Of a stretch of DNA of 64,000 bases, positions 20,172 through 30,874 are shown piece by piece (position 1 is the stretch's first letter; each line of letters starts with the position of its first letter). A program made the position numbers and the translations under genes. The stretch lies in NCBI GenBank assembly GCA_014801585.1, contig JAAVDX010000021.1, positions 20,148 through 84,147 of the forward strand, in the 5' to 3' direction. The stretch comes from Bacteroides sp. (GTDB lineage Bacteria > Bacteroidota > Bacteroidia > Bacteroidales > Muribaculaceae). Below the pieces are notes generated by a model, which did not search any database, had not been told where the DNA came from, and saw only the letters and a list, made by a program, of their open reading frames with translations.

Positions 20172-21017
20172 ATGGAATGGCTTGACGCTTTCATTCTCGG
20201 ACTCGTACAGGGCCTCGCTGAATATCTTCCGATATCCTCAAGCGGCCACCTCGAGATTTTCCGTGAAATACTCGGAATCAATATTCCCAAAGACGAGATT
20301 CTGCAATTCGATATAATGGTGCATGCCGCTACGGTCTGCTCTACAATCGTAATCCTTTGGCCGATGTTCCGCCGATTGTGTGCCAGTTTCTTCACATTCA
20401 AGCGCGATGCGGATTTTTGGTATGTCTGCAAGATTCTGCTTTCGTGTATCCCTGTCGGAATCGTCGGGGTCTTCTTCAAGGAGTATGTGGAATCTTTCTT
20501 CGGCGACGGACTTAAAGTAGTAGGCGTCTGCCTGCTCGTAACTGCCGCCCTGCTCGCTTTCGCTCACTACAGCGACCGACTTGCTTCGGGCCGCATGGCC
20601 AAGGCCTCGGCGGGCCATCCCATAACGTGGCTCGACGCTTTCATAATTGGGTGTGCTCAGGCAGTAGCCGTACTTCCGGGCCTCAGCCGCTCAGGCACTA
20701 CGATTGCTACCGGCATCCTGCTTGGCGACCGACGTGACGACGTCGCTCAGTTCTCTTTCCTCATGGTCATCATTCCGATTCTCGGCGAAGCACTCCTCGA
20801 CGTAAAGGATATGCTGGGAGAGACGGTCGCTCAGACCGCTCAGGCCGCAGAAGTCACCTGGATTACTCTTCTGATAGGCTTCGTGACGGCTTTCGTCGTG
20901 GGCTGCGCGGCTTGCAAATGGATGCTCGCCCTCGTCAAGAAAGGGAAGCTCGTATGGTTCTCAATATATTGTGTGGTAATGGCTATCATCTGCCTCCTCT
21001 GGCAGACTCCCGCGTGA
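20172..21017 (+). CDS. uppP: Undecaprenyl-diphosphatase
   Basis: LDAFILGLVQGLAEYLPISSSGHL...GCAQAVAVLPGLSRSGTTIATG. Confidence 0.95.
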   Translation: MEWLDAFILGLVQGLAEYLPISSSGHLEIFREILGINIPKDEILQFDIMVHAATVCSTIVILWPMFRRLCASFFTFKRDADFWYVCKILLSCIPVGIVGVFFKEYVESFFGDGLKVVGVCLLVTAALLAFAHYSDRLASGRMAKASAGHPITWLDAFIIGCAQAVAVLPGLSRSGTTIATGILLGDRRDDVAQFSFLMVIIPILGEALLDVKDMLGETVAQTAQAAEVTWITLLIGFVTAFVVGCAACKWMLALVKKGKLVWFSIYCVVMAIICLLWQTPA

Positions 21018-21150
21018 TAGGCTGATCATAAGGAGCCGACAACCGATATCACATCGACTGTCTGATAAAAGCGATCGTCGACAGAATCAGATAGTCTCTA
21101 TTATAATTATAGATTTCAATTTTAGAAATAATTCTTTAATATCTGATTAC

Positions 21151-21888
21151 ATGGATTTTGTAACCGGAGAAATTATAGGAATAGACAAGCCTCTGGGCTG
21201 GACCTCGTTTGATGCCGTAAAGCGTATTCGCGGTGCTATTCAGCGCCGGCTGGGCGTCAGGAAGTTCAAAGTGGGCCATGCCGGGACTCTCGACCCCTTG
21301 GCCACGGGCGTACTGATCGTATGCACCGGCCGGGCCACCCGCCGCATTGACCTTCTTCAGCAAGGCCGAAAGGAATATATCGCCACTATGCGTCTGGGCG
21401 CCACGACCCCGAGTTTCGACCTCGAAAAGGAAATAGATGCGACTTATCCTTACCAACACGTAAGCCGCGAGATGATTCTCGAGACTCTCCCGCAGTTTAC
21501 GGGCCACATCATGCAGGTGCCCCCGGTATTCTCGGCAGTAAAGGTAGATGGCAAACGCGCCTATCTCCATGCCCGCAAAGGGCATGACGTCGAACTGGTA
21601 GCCAAACCTCTTGAAATTGACGAGTTTGAACTGCTCGATTTCGATGGACGCGACATGACTCTGCGCATCGTATGCAGCAAAGGCACTTACATACGGGCGC
21701 TTGCACGCGACCTCGGGCAGGCTCTCCAATCGGGCGCACATCTCATCGCACTGCGCCGCACTGCCGTCGGACCGATTACGGAAGCCCAATGCCTCACAAT
21801 CGACGAAGCCGTCGCAACTATCGCAGAATGCGAACTGACCGGCGAGGCCGCAGAATTGGTAAAAGCCGACCCCCGGCCTGCAAACTGA
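21151..21888 (+). CDS. truB: tRNA pseudouridine(55) synthase
   Basis: IIGIDKPLGWTSFDAVKRIR...KVGHAGTLDPLATGVLIVCTGRATR. Confidence 0.95.
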   Translation: MDFVTGEIIGIDKPLGWTSFDAVKRIRGAIQRRLGVRKFKVGHAGTLDPLATGVLIVCTGRATRRIDLLQQGRKEYIATMRLGATTPSFDLEKEIDATYPYQHVSREMILETLPQFTGHIMQVPPVFSAVKVDGKRAYLHARKGHDVELVAKPLEIDEFELLDFDGRDMTLRIVCSKGTYIRALARDLGQALQSGAHLIALRRTAVGPITEAQCLTIDEAVATIAECELTGEAAELVKADPRPAN

Positions 21889-21986
21889 ATATGAAAAGTT
21901 CCCCCTTAACTGATTCATAATCGCAAATGACAGATTTCAACCCTCAATCATCCCCCTATACACCTCTCACTCCATTTTCTCTGAAT

Positions 21987-23039
21987 ATGAAATTATCCCA
22001 GTTTAAATTCAAGCTTCCTGATTCTCAGATTGCTCAATATCCTTCTGAAAACCGTGATGAATGTCGGCTGATGATCGTCGACGCCAAGACCGGCGACATC
22101 ACCCATCGCATATTCAAGGAGATTATCGATTATTTCGACGATGGCGACGTAATGGTCTTCAACGACACAAAGGTCTTCCCGGCACGTCTCTACGGCAATA
22201 AAGAGAAGACAGGCGCGCGAATCGAGGTGTTCCTGCTTCGCGAACTCAATGAGGAAAATAAATTCTGGGATGTGCTTGTGGAGCCGGCCCGGAAGATCCG
22301 CATCGGCAATAAGCTCTATTTCGGCGAAGATGATTCGATGGTGGCCGAGGTCATCGACAATACGACTTCCCGCGGACGCACACTACGCTTCCTCTATGAT
22401 GGTCCGCATGATGAATTCAAGGAGGCATTGTATGCCTTGGGCGAGACTCCGCTCCCCGAGTATATCACACGCCCGGCCGAACCCGAGGACGCAGTCCGCT
22501 ATCAGAACATTTTCGCTGAGAAGGAGGGGGCCGTAATGGCTCCGGCTGCCGGTCTGCATTTCAGCCGCGAGCTCATGAAACGCCTTGAAATCAAAGGCGT
22601 AGAGCGCGGATTCCTCACTCTCCATTGCGGCAAAGGCAACTTCCGCGATATCGACGTGGAGGATCTGACGAAGCATCGCATGGACAGCGAGGATATGGAG
22701 GTCGACGGCGATCTGGTCGACATCGTCAATGAAGCCAAGGACAACGGCAAGCATGTATGTGCCGTCGGAGCCAGCGTATTGCGCGGCATCGCCTCGTCAG
22801 TCTGCATGAACGGGCATATCATGCCCTATAAGGGATGGACCAACAAGTTTATCTTCCCTCCCTACGACTTCACCGTCTGCGACGCTCTGGTCACCAACTT
22901 CCATCTCCCCCTATCCACGATGCTGATGATGGTATGCGCATTCGGAGGCTACGAGAACATTATGAACGCCTACAGCGTTGCTCTTAAAGAGGGATATCAG
23001 TTTGGAGCCTACGGCGATGCAATGCTCATCCTCCGATAA
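21987..23039 (+). CDS. queA: S-adenosylmethionine:tRNA ribosyltransferase-isomerase
   Basis: [31 protein letters not shown]...[16 protein letters not shown]...[17 protein letters not shown]. Confidence 0.94.
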   Translation: MKLSQFKFKLPDSQIAQYPSENRDECRLMIVDAKTGDITHRIFKEIIDYFDDGDVMVFNDTKVFPARLYGNKEKTGARIEVFLLRELNEENKFWDVLVEPARKIRIGNKLYFGEDDSMVAEVIDNTTSRGRTLRFLYDGPHDEFKEALYALGETPLPEYITRPAEPEDAVRYQNIFAEKEGAVMAPAAGLHFSRELMKRLEIKGVERGFLTLHCGKGNFRDIDVEDLTKHRMDSEDMEVDGDLVDIVNEAKDNGKHVCAVGASVLRGIASSVCMNGHIMPYKGWTNKFIFPPYDFTVCDALVTNFHLPLSTMLMMVCAFGGYENIMNAYSVALKEGYQFGAYGDAMLILR

Positions 23040-23149
23040 AAACTTTCTTCAAAAATGAGAAGGCGGGCTTCATTTTTGAAGCCTACACCCTCTAACTTCA
23101 ATTTTTTTTGTTAAATTTGCAATCTAATTCTAATAGAATTTATATAAAC

Positions 23150-24151
23150 ATGGTAGATTACAAAGAACTTGGTCTGGTAAACACCAAAGAAATGTTTGCC
23201 AAAGCCGTACACGGTGGCTATGCCATCCCGGCCTTCAACTTCAACAACATGGAGCAGCTTCAGGCTATCATCAAAGCCGCTGCCGACACAAAGTCTCCCG
23301 TTATTCTTCAGGTGTCGAAGGGTGCCCGCAACTATGCTAACCCCATCCTTCTCCGCTACATGGCACAGGGCGCTGTAGACTATGCCAAGTCTCTCGGCTG
23401 GGAACACCCCCAGATCGTACTTCACCTCGACCACGGTGACTCCTTCGAACTCTGCAAGGACTGCATCGACCACGGTTTCTCTTCCGTTATGATCGACGGT
23501 TCTCACCTCCCCTACGAGGAGAACGTAGAGCTCACTAAGAAGGTAGTTGACTACGCTCACAAGTATGACGTCACTGTAGAAGGCGAACTCGGTGTGCTCG
23601 CAGGTGTGGAAGACGAAGTAAGTTCAGACCATCACACATACACTGATCCCGAGGAGGTTATCGACTTCGTGACTCGCACAGGATGCGACTCTCTCGCTAT
23701 CTCTATCGGCACATCTCACGGTGCTTACAAGTTCACTCCCGAACAGTGCACCCGCGACCCGAAGACCGGTCGTCTCGTTCCCCCGCCTCTCGCATTCGAC
23801 GTGCTTGAGGCAGTTGAGGCTAAGCTCCCCGACTTCCCCATCGTACTCCACGGTTCTTCAAGCGTTCCTCAGGAATACGTTGACATCATCAACGCCAACG
23901 GTGGCAAGCTTCCCGACGCTATCGGTATCCCCGAAGAGGAACTCCGCAAAGCTGCGAAGATGGATGTCTGCAAGATCAACATCGACTCCGACAGCCGTCT
24001 CGCTATGACTGCCGCTGTCCGCAAGGTCTTCAACGATAAGCCCGCTGAGTTCGACCCCCGTAAATACCTCGGCCCGGCTCGCGACGAAATGGAAAAACTC
24101 TACAAGCACAAAATTCTCAACGTGCTCGGTTCTGAAGGTAAGGCTGAGTAA
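23150..24151 (+). CDS. Class II fructose-bisphosphate aldolase
   Basis: MVDYKELGLVNTKEMFAKAVHGGYAIPAFNFNNMEQLQAII...HLDHGDSFE...VEGELGVLAGVEDEV. Confidence 0.94.
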   Translation: MVDYKELGLVNTKEMFAKAVHGGYAIPAFNFNNMEQLQAIIKAAADTKSPVILQVSKGARNYANPILLRYMAQGAVDYAKSLGWEHPQIVLHLDHGDSFELCKDCIDHGFSSVMIDGSHLPYEENVELTKKVVDYAHKYDVTVEGELGVLAGVEDEVSSDHHTYTDPEEVIDFVTRTGCDSLAISIGTSHGAYKFTPEQCTRDPKTGRLVPPPLAFDVLEAVEAKLPDFPIVLHGSSSVPQEYVDIINANGGKLPDAIGIPEEELRKAAKMDVCKINIDSDSRLAMTAAVRKVFNDKPAEFDPRKYLGPARDEMEKLYKHKILNVLGSEGKAE

Positions 24152-24268
24152 TCATTGCCTCTACTGAAGTTCTTGTAACATAGAATTTTTTGTTCTCATA
24201 TTATGTAACTGAGGGATTGAGCGCCCGGGGTTGTCGCCCCTGCGCCCAATCCTTCTTTTTTCCTCATT

Positions 24269-25543
24269 ATGCGACTGCTGATTGTCATACCGCATTTCAT
24301 GATCGGGGGCGCACAGCGTCTCCTGAGCGATCTCGTGCCGCTGATGGCCCGGCGCGACGATCTTGACATCACTATAGCCCTCTATCAGAATCCGGAGGGA
24401 GCAATGATGCTGCATCCCATTCTGCGGAATCCTATGGTAAAAATCAGAGTCCTGAATATCCCTCTGAGCCATAAGGCATTTCTCAATCCCCTCATAAGAA
24501 GAAGAGCAATCAGCGGCCTGAGAGATTTAATGAAGGAAGCCGACGTCTGCCACGTCCATCTTTTCCCTGCCCTCTACGACGCGGCTTTAGCAGCCCGCGG
24601 ATTACCGGTCAGACTCATCTTCACTAATCACAATACGACCAACCGGCGCCGTCGCTATCCTCTCCTGCGCCCCCTGGAGCGACTGATCTATTCACGCTAC
24701 GATGCTCTTGCATGTATCTCTCCCGCTTCTGCCAGGTCGCTATCCGCGTGGCTCTCTCTCCATCCTACCGATGAACGCCTCAGCATAATCCCCAACGGTA
24801 TTAATTCCGACATTTTTAATTTCCACTCCCGAGCCAATGACTCTTTTGATTCCTCAGTCATTCCGCCGGATGACAATACGGATTTTCTGACTTCTTTTGC
24901 CATAGGCCCCGATCTCGACCGCCGACGCCGCATGGAAAGGGCCGGAATAAGAAATGAAGAGGAAGTGTTCGGACGTAAAGGCCATGCTGTGCTTATGATC
25001 TCTCGCTTTGTCGACAATAAAGATCAGGATTCTCTGATTCGCGCACTTTCTATTCTGAAGCACGACCCCGTATATGCCGATCTTATTCCGGCGGATACAT
25101 TCATAGTGTTTGTAGGCTCCGGTCCGCGAATAGAGATATGTCGCCGGTTAGCCCGAGAATATGGCGTCGCTGATGATGTCGCGTTTCTTGGCGACCGCCA
25201 CGACCTCCCGCGTCTCATAGCGGCAGCTTCCGTCGGTTGTCAGATTTCTCATTGGGAAGGGTTCGGATTGACGGCATGCGAGATAATGGCAGGCGAACTC
25301 CCGCTCATAGCAAGCAATGTCAGCGGGATGGGTGACCTCGTGAAGGAGGGTGCCTCACTCGTGGCGCCGGAGAATCCCGAAGAAATAGCCCGGGCTATCG
25401 CCGATATACTCGCTCCCGTATCTCCTGACGCTTTCAACGATCAGCTTCTCCGGCAGGCCGCCGGCCGACGTATTGCCGACCGCCACCATATACGTCACAC
25501 CCTCGAAAGATATATGGACCTCTACCATAAATTGACCAAATAA
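24269..25543 (+). CDS. Family 4 glycosyltransferase
   Basis: RLLIVIPHFMIGGAQRLLSDLV...IPNGINSDIF...SHWEGFGLTACEIMAGELPLIASNVSGMGDLV. Confidence 0.9.
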   Translation: MRLLIVIPHFMIGGAQRLLSDLVPLMARRDDLDITIALYQNPEGAMMLHPILRNPMVKIRVLNIPLSHKAFLNPLIRRRAISGLRDLMKEADVCHVHLFPALYDAALAARGLPVRLIFTNHNTTNRRRRYPLLRPLERLIYSRYDALACISPASARSLSAWLSLHPTDERLSIIPNGINSDIFNFHSRANDSFDSSVIPPDDNTDFLTSFAIGPDLDRRRRMERAGIRNEEEVFGRKGHAVLMISRFVDNKDQDSLIRALSILKHDPVYADLIPADTFIVFVGSGPRIEICRRLAREYGVADDVAFLGDRHDLPRLIAAASVGCQISHWEGFGLTACEIMAGELPLIASNVSGMGDLVKEGASLVAPENPEEIARAIADILAPVSPDAFNDQLLRQAAGRRIADRHHIRHTLERYMDLYHKLTK

Positions 25544-25690
25544 GCTCATCCAAGAATAAATACGGATGCATCTTTATCTGATACTCTAATTGCGAGAACT
25601 TTTAACACCTCTTACGTTTTGTCGGCTCATATTTTTTTCGTAAATTCGCATCAATATATAATCGAAACTTGGAGATAAACGGCTCTTAAT

Positions 25691-26140
25691 ATGAAGAAGG
25701 CAATATTCGATAGATTTTTCAGCCTTTTGGCTGTCGTGATGCTGATGGTTATGACCTCTGCAATAGTATCGTCATGCAGTAAGGACAATTCGATGGGACC
25801 GCTACGCGGACAATGGCAGCTTCTCTCCATTACGTATCCCGACGGAAAATCGGTTGAGCCTTCTCAGCCCCGACTCTACATCTCTTTCGATCAGAATCTG
25901 CTCCAACTGACATCGAGCGATGATCTCGAAGGATTCAACTCCCGCTATATAGGTCAGGTCACGGGTGAATCTCCCGACCTTACCTTCTCCTTCCCGGCTT
26001 ATACGGGCCAGGACAAATTGGACATCATCTCCCGCTGGGGAATAGAAAGCGACCCGGCTGTAGTGAAGGTCGAAAACATTTCAGGAAATTCCATGACTCT
26101 GAAAGTAGGGACCAATATCCTGTCGCTCAGAAAATTCTAA
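25691..26140 (+). CDS. Hypothetical lipoprotein (lipocalin-like)
   Basis: MKKAIFDRFFSLLAVVMLMVMTSAIVSSCSKDNSMGPLRGQWQLLSI; lipobox plus beta-rich body. Confidence 0.65.
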   Translation: MKKAIFDRFFSLLAVVMLMVMTSAIVSSCSKDNSMGPLRGQWQLLSITYPDGKSVEPSQPRLYISFDQNLLQLTSSDDLEGFNSRYIGQVTGESPDLTFSFPAYTGQDKLDIISRWGIESDPAVVKVENISGNSMTLKVGTNILSLRKF

Positions 26141-26262
26141 GAATACGTCTCTGAGATTTTACTTCTCATAAATATATCCGGGAATATTGCTCTTAGAGTA
26201 TATGACCGACTCTAAGTTTCTAAAGTTTCTACAAAAAATAAGGACTCAACGTACTAAGGAAA

Positions 26263-28824
26263 ATGCAACTTACCATAGGTGAAATTCGTTCGATTCTCGG
26301 CCTTTCCGACCCGGAATCCGCTCACGACGCTACCGGAGTTCCCCTTTCCGGAGAGCGTGACGGCTCACATGAGAATGATATAATCCGGAATCTGCTTACG
26401 GATTCCCGTTCGCTGCTCGAAGCCGACGCCACAATCTTTTTCGCAATCCCTACCTCCACCAACTCCGGCGTAAATTATATCCGCGATCTATATTCCCGCG
26501 GAGTAAGATATTTCGTCATCCCTGCCGGTCTCTCAGAGCAGCAGAAGAATACTCTTCGTTCCGACATGCCGGAAGCGGTAATGCTGGAAGTAGCCGATCC
26601 GGTAGAGGCGCTCCAGAAAATCGCGTCCCGACGTCAGGGCCTTGGAGGAGAGGTTGTCGCAATCACCGGTTCGAAAGGCAAAACCACGGTGAAAGAGTGG
26701 ATCTTCCAGTTGCTCGAACCGATTCGCGAGATTGCCCGTTCACCCCGAAGCTACAATTCGCAGATCGGAGTTCCGCTTTCGATGTGGGGAATCAACTCCG
26801 ATACCGACCTCACTCTGATCGAGGCCGGAGTGTCCCGCCATGGCGAGATGGAAAGCCTCGCGGAATGTATCCGCCCCGACAGCGTCATAATCACCGATAT
26901 CACCCGCGAACACGACGGGGGCTTTTCCTCTCATGAGGAAAAGGTAAAAGAGAAAGTCAGTCTTGCCGACGCTGCGAGTGTCAGCAAAATAGTCTATTGC
27001 GCCGACGACGCGGAGGTAGCTTCAGAAGTGGAGCGTATCAGCGACGGAAAGGAACTCATCAGCTGGAGCGATAAAGGCAATCCCGCCTCCCTGCTGATTA
27101 TATCGGCCGTAGCCGCCGGAAATTCAGCCACTGAGATTACCTATCGATGGACCGACGGAATCGGCGAGACCTCCGAGCATCGTCTGCGTATTCCGCTTAC
27201 CGAGCCGAATGACCTCCGAAATGCCTATCCCGTGCTTGCCTTTTTGCTCACTGAGGGCCTCTCCGACGAAATAATCCAGCGTCGCTTCGCTTGCCTGCAT
27301 CCGATCACGACACGCCTCAGTGTCAGCGACGGCGGACGCGGAGTCAACGTAGTCTACGACTCCTATACGTCGGATTTCACATCTCTGCTCCCCGCTGTCG
27401 ACTTCATCAAGCGCCGTCAGGTGCCGGGTCAGCGCGCAATCGTCATCATGAGCGACCTCCGCCATGAAGCCGGAGAAGAAGCCCGCGACTATCAGAAGAT
27501 TGCCGACCTTATCGAGTCGAGGAATATCGACCTCTTCGTAGGAGTAGGCGAACGCCTGCGCAGTCATGCTCATCTATTCCGTCAATCCGACCTTTTCTTC
27601 TCCGACACCGCCGAACTTCTTAAAGAGATCCGCACCAATCCCACGTCGGATGCCGTAGTGCTCCTGAAAGGTTCTCCCGAGTTCGATTTCGAGAGCGTAA
27701 AGGAGGTGCTCGAGGAACGCACCCATGAGACCCTTCTCGAAGTCAATCTCGACGCTATTATAAAGAATTACAATTATTTCAAGAGTCATCTCCCGGCCTC
27801 CACGGGCATGATTGCCATGGTAAAAGCCTCAGGCTACGGAGCCGGAAGCTATGAAATTGCCAAGACGCTTCAGGATGCCGGAGCAGCCTATCTGGCCGTA
27901 GCAGTGCTCGATGAGGGTATCGCCCTGCGCCATCGGGGCATTACGATGCCTATAATGGTGATGAATCCGCGTGTGGCCGACTATCGGGAGATGTTTGCCA
28001 ATCAGCTTCAGCCGGAGATTTATGCCGTGCAGATGCTTAAGGATGTAATCGCGCAGGCTGCCCGCTACGGTGTCACCGATTATCCGATTCATGTCAAACT
28101 CGACACCGGCATGCATCGCATGGGATTCGTAGAAGAGGAACTCCCCGAGGTGCTGGAGATTCTCTCCGGTCAGAACAATGTCAGAATCTCTTCCGTATTC
28201 TCTCATCTCGCCACTGCAGATTGCCCCGACATGGACGACTACACCGAGATGCAACTCGCCACGTTTGAACGTGCCTCCTCTTTTCTCCTCGATAATTGCG
28301 GCTATCATTTCAAGCGCCACATTCTGAATTCAGCCGGTATTCTGCGTTATCCGCAGTATCATTACGACATGGCACGTCTCGGAATCGGACTCTACGGAGT
28401 CAATACTCTTCCGCCGGATATGGAAGCCCCTCTTGCGGTAGTCTCCTCATTGAAGACCGTCATCATCAACCTTCGCGACTGGCCGGCCGGAGCCTCTATC
28501 GGCTACGCTCGCAAAGGGATGCTGAAACGCGACTCCCGGATAGCGACCATTCCGATAGGATATGCCGACGGCATGAGCCGACATTTCGGCAACGGCCGTA
28601 TCCACGTGCTGGTCAACGGTCGGGAAGCTCCCACAATCGGAAATATATGCATGGATGCCTGCATGATCGACGTGACGGGCATAGATTGCGAAATCGGCGA
28701 CAGCGTAGAGATTTTCGGTGAGACGGCACCCGTCAGTCGTCTGTCGGACGCTCTCGACACTATCCCTTACGAAATTCTGACCTCCGTCTCTCCCCGCGTA
28801 AAGCGCGTCTATTTCCGAGAGTAA
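26263..28824 (+). CDS. Bifunctional UDP-N-acetylmuramoyl-tripeptide:D-Ala-D-Ala ligase / alanine racemase (MurF-Alr fusion)
   Basis: N-half Mur ligase P-loop AITGSKGKTTVKEW; C-half Alr motifs LEVNLDAIIKNYNYFKSHL, MAMVKASGYGAGSYEIA, IGYARKG. Confidence 0.93.
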   Translation: MQLTIGEIRSILGLSDPESAHDATGVPLSGERDGSHENDIIRNLLTDSRSLLEADATIFFAIPTSTNSGVNYIRDLYSRGVRYFVIPAGLSEQQKNTLRSDMPEAVMLEVADPVEALQKIASRRQGLGGEVVAITGSKGKTTVKEWIFQLLEPIREIARSPRSYNSQIGVPLSMWGINSDTDLTLIEAGVSRHGEMESLAECIRPDSVIITDITREHDGGFSSHEEKVKEKVSLADAASVSKIVYCADDAEVASEVERISDGKELISWSDKGNPASLLIISAVAAGNSATEITYRWTDGIGETSEHRLRIPLTEPNDLRNAYPVLAFLLTEGLSDEIIQRRFACLHPITTRLSVSDGGRGVNVVYDSYTSDFTSLLPAVDFIKRRQVPGQRAIVIMSDLRHEAGEEARDYQKIADLIESRNIDLFVGVGERLRSHAHLFRQSDLFFSDTAELLKEIRTNPTSDAVVLLKGSPEFDFESVKEVLEERTHETLLEVNLDAIIKNYNYFKSHLPASTGMIAMVKASGYGAGSYEIAKTLQDAGAAYLAVAVLDEGIALRHRGITMPIMVMNPRVADYREMFANQLQPEIYAVQMLKDVIAQAARYGVTDYPIHVKLDTGMHRMGFVEEELPEVLEILSGQNNVRISSVFSHLATADCPDMDDYTEMQLATFERASSFLLDNCGYHFKRHILNSAGILRYPQYHYDMARLGIGLYGVNTLPPDMEAPLAVVSSLKTVIINLRDWPAGASIGYARKGMLKRDSRIATIPIGYADGMSRHFGNGRIHVLVNGREAPTIGNICMDACMIDVTGIDCEIGDSVEIFGETAPVSRLSDALDTIPYEILTSVSPRVKRVYFRE

Positions 28825-28873
28825 GCCCCGAGATTAATCATCTCCGAGTTCTCTCCGGACAATCTAAACTATA

Positions 28874-28915
28874 AAAAGAGAATTCCCGCGAAGTTTTTCG
28901 CGGGAATTCTCTTTT
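28874..28915. terminator. Perfect 19-bp hairpin between convergent murF-alr and rubrerythrin genes
   Basis: aaaagagaattcccgcgaa-gttt-ttcgcgggaattctctttt. Confidence 0.85.
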
Positions 28916-28936
28916 ATATATATCTGTAGGAAGATA

Positions 28937-29530
28937 TTATACGTTGTCTTCTGCAGGCATGAAGTGCTGATAGGGATGGTAACATGCCGGGCATTTCTCA
29001 GGAGGCGTGGTGCCTTCGTAAATGTAGCCGCATACGAGACACTGCCACTTGATGGGCTGGTCACGCTTCCAGACTGTCCCTGTCGCGATACGCTCCGACA
29101 TCTTATTGAAGCGGGCTTCGTGATGAGCCTCGATCGATGCGATAGCGAGGAAACGCGCTGCGATTTCATCAAAACCTTCGCTCTTTGCCACTTCGGCCGC
29201 CTTCTTATAAAGGTCAACACCTTCGCTCTGCTCCTCAGCCGCTGCGATCTTAAGATTCTCTACAGTGCTGCTGAGATTGCCGCTGTCTACGCCTACAGAT
29301 GCTTCACATACTCCGCCGTCGACGAGATATTTCAGGAAAATCTTGGCGTGATGGAGCTCATTGGCTGCAGTCTCATTGAAGATATTCGCATACTGGAAGT
29401 ACGATTCTTTCTGACACTGCTGTGCATAGTATGTATAGCGGGTTACTGCGGTAGATTCTACTACGTATGCCTGTGCGAGATAGCCTGCTGTCTTTGTGCC
29501 TTTAAGACTCTTTTGCTGTGTGTCTGCCAT
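28937..29530 (-). CDS. rbr: Rubrerythrin
   Basis: Ferritin-like ExxH helices plus C-terminal rubredoxin WQCLVCGYIYEGTTPPEKCPACYHP. Confidence 0.94.
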   Translation of the reverse strand: MADTQQKSLKGTKTAGYLAQAYVVESTAVTRYTYYAQQCQKESYFQYANIFNETAANELHHAKIFLKYLVDGGVCEASVGVDSGNLSSTVENLKIAAAEEQSEGVDLYKKAAEVAKSEGFDEIAARFLAIASIEAHHEARFNKMSERIATGTVWKRDQPIKWQCLVCGYIYEGTTPPEKCPACYHPYQHFMPAEDNV

Positions 29531-29710
29531 AATATAAAAAGTTTTTATAAGGTTATATTTATTTTTTTCTTTTTTTGTTGTAATTTCGCATCTGTAATGG
29601 GCCGCTGTTCTTTCAGCGACCGCAGACCGCCTTCCTGCGAACGGTCAGCCCCCGGAGCTCGCCCGGATTACATTTTATTAACACCCTTAGCGAAATAATT
29701 GTTTTAGGGA

Positions 29711-30436
29711 ATGATAACAAAAATTCACGGAATTGTACTTTCCGTCGTTAAGCATAACGACCGCAACAACATAGTGACTCTATATACTGCCGAGCGCGGA
29801 CGTGTGGCGTTTCTTTCCCCGACCTCTTCGGGTAAGAGCGGACGCATGCGCAATGCCCGTCTCTCCCCTCTGGCTCTGGTAGAATCGGAGGTAAATTTCC
29901 GCGAAAACCGCGACCTGCAGTATCTCGGCGCTATCTCTACCCCGCGTCCCTGGAAGAATCTCTATTTTGATCCTGCCAAAGCGCCGATCGTGATCTTTCT
30001 GTCGGAATTTCTCAGCAAACTCCTGCGCACTTCGGAAGCCGACTCTTCTACATGGAATTATCTGCTGTATGCCCTTACGGCACTTGACTCCAACTCGCAT
30101 ACTTGTGCCAATTTCCATCTCGCATTTCTACTGCGGATGTTGCCTATCGCCGGTATATCTCCCGATGATGCCGACTGGCAACCCGGTGATCTCTTCGACA
30201 TGCGTTCCGCTGAGTTCACTCCCGTCCATTCCGGCCACAGCGATATTCTGTCGCCTGACGAAACCCGTCTCATTCCCCTGCTGATGCGTATGAACTTCCG
30301 CAATATGCACCTCTACAGATTCAACATAGGTCAGCGCAGGCGTCTGCTCCGGCTCCTTATACATTACTATTCGCTCCATCTCCCCATTCCGACAGATCTG
30401 AAATCCCTCGACATCCTCGCCGAACTCTACGACTGA
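29711..30436 (+). CDS. recO: DNA repair protein RecO
   Basis: MITKIHGIVLSVVKHNDRNNIVTLYTAERGRVAFL...FRNMHLYRFNIGQRRRLLRLLIHYYSLHL. Confidence 0.88.
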   Translation: MITKIHGIVLSVVKHNDRNNIVTLYTAERGRVAFLSPTSSGKSGRMRNARLSPLALVESEVNFRENRDLQYLGAISTPRPWKNLYFDPAKAPIVIFLSEFLSKLLRTSEADSSTWNYLLYALTALDSNSHTCANFHLAFLLRMLPIAGISPDDADWQPGDLFDMRSAEFTPVHSGHSDILSPDETRLIPLLMRMNFRNMHLYRFNIGQRRRLLRLLIHYYSLHLPIPTDLKSLDILAELYD

Positions 30437-30559
30437 GCCGAAAAATCCCCCCGGGCAACAAGTAATCGGAAAACTTAAAAGTATAACGTGGCAAAAGGAC
30501 ACGGACAAGCACAGCAAATCAACACATAATATCTTATAAATCAGCTATAAAAAGAAAAA

Positions 30560-30668
30560 GATTAATTGTCATCACGACAACTAATCCTCTAACCTTAAAT
30601 CTAATACCATGAAAAACACATGCAAAATTAATACTTTTCCCAATAATCACCAAATTTTTCAGCGATAA
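30560..30668 (+). other. Hairpin + CTAACCTTAA leader-like element with micro-ORF MKNTCKINTFPNNHQIFQR (copy 1)
   Basis: Hairpin gattaattgtc-atcac-gacaactaatc, then ctctaaccttaaatctaataccATGAAAAACACA. Confidence 0.55.
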
Positions 30669-30874
30669 AATTATCTATCACTTAGCACTTTAACCATTTT
30701 TTAGACTTCCATTTTGAAAGCCTCCGACCCTATTTTCCTACATTATTCCTACCTATACTTTTCACTTGGCAACTTTCATCCCGTATCAACTTGACAAACA
30801 CCCCCTTTTCTCTTACTTTTTGCTAAATTAAAAAAATTTTTATCTTTTTTGAATCCGCTGCCCAAAAGAAAAAT

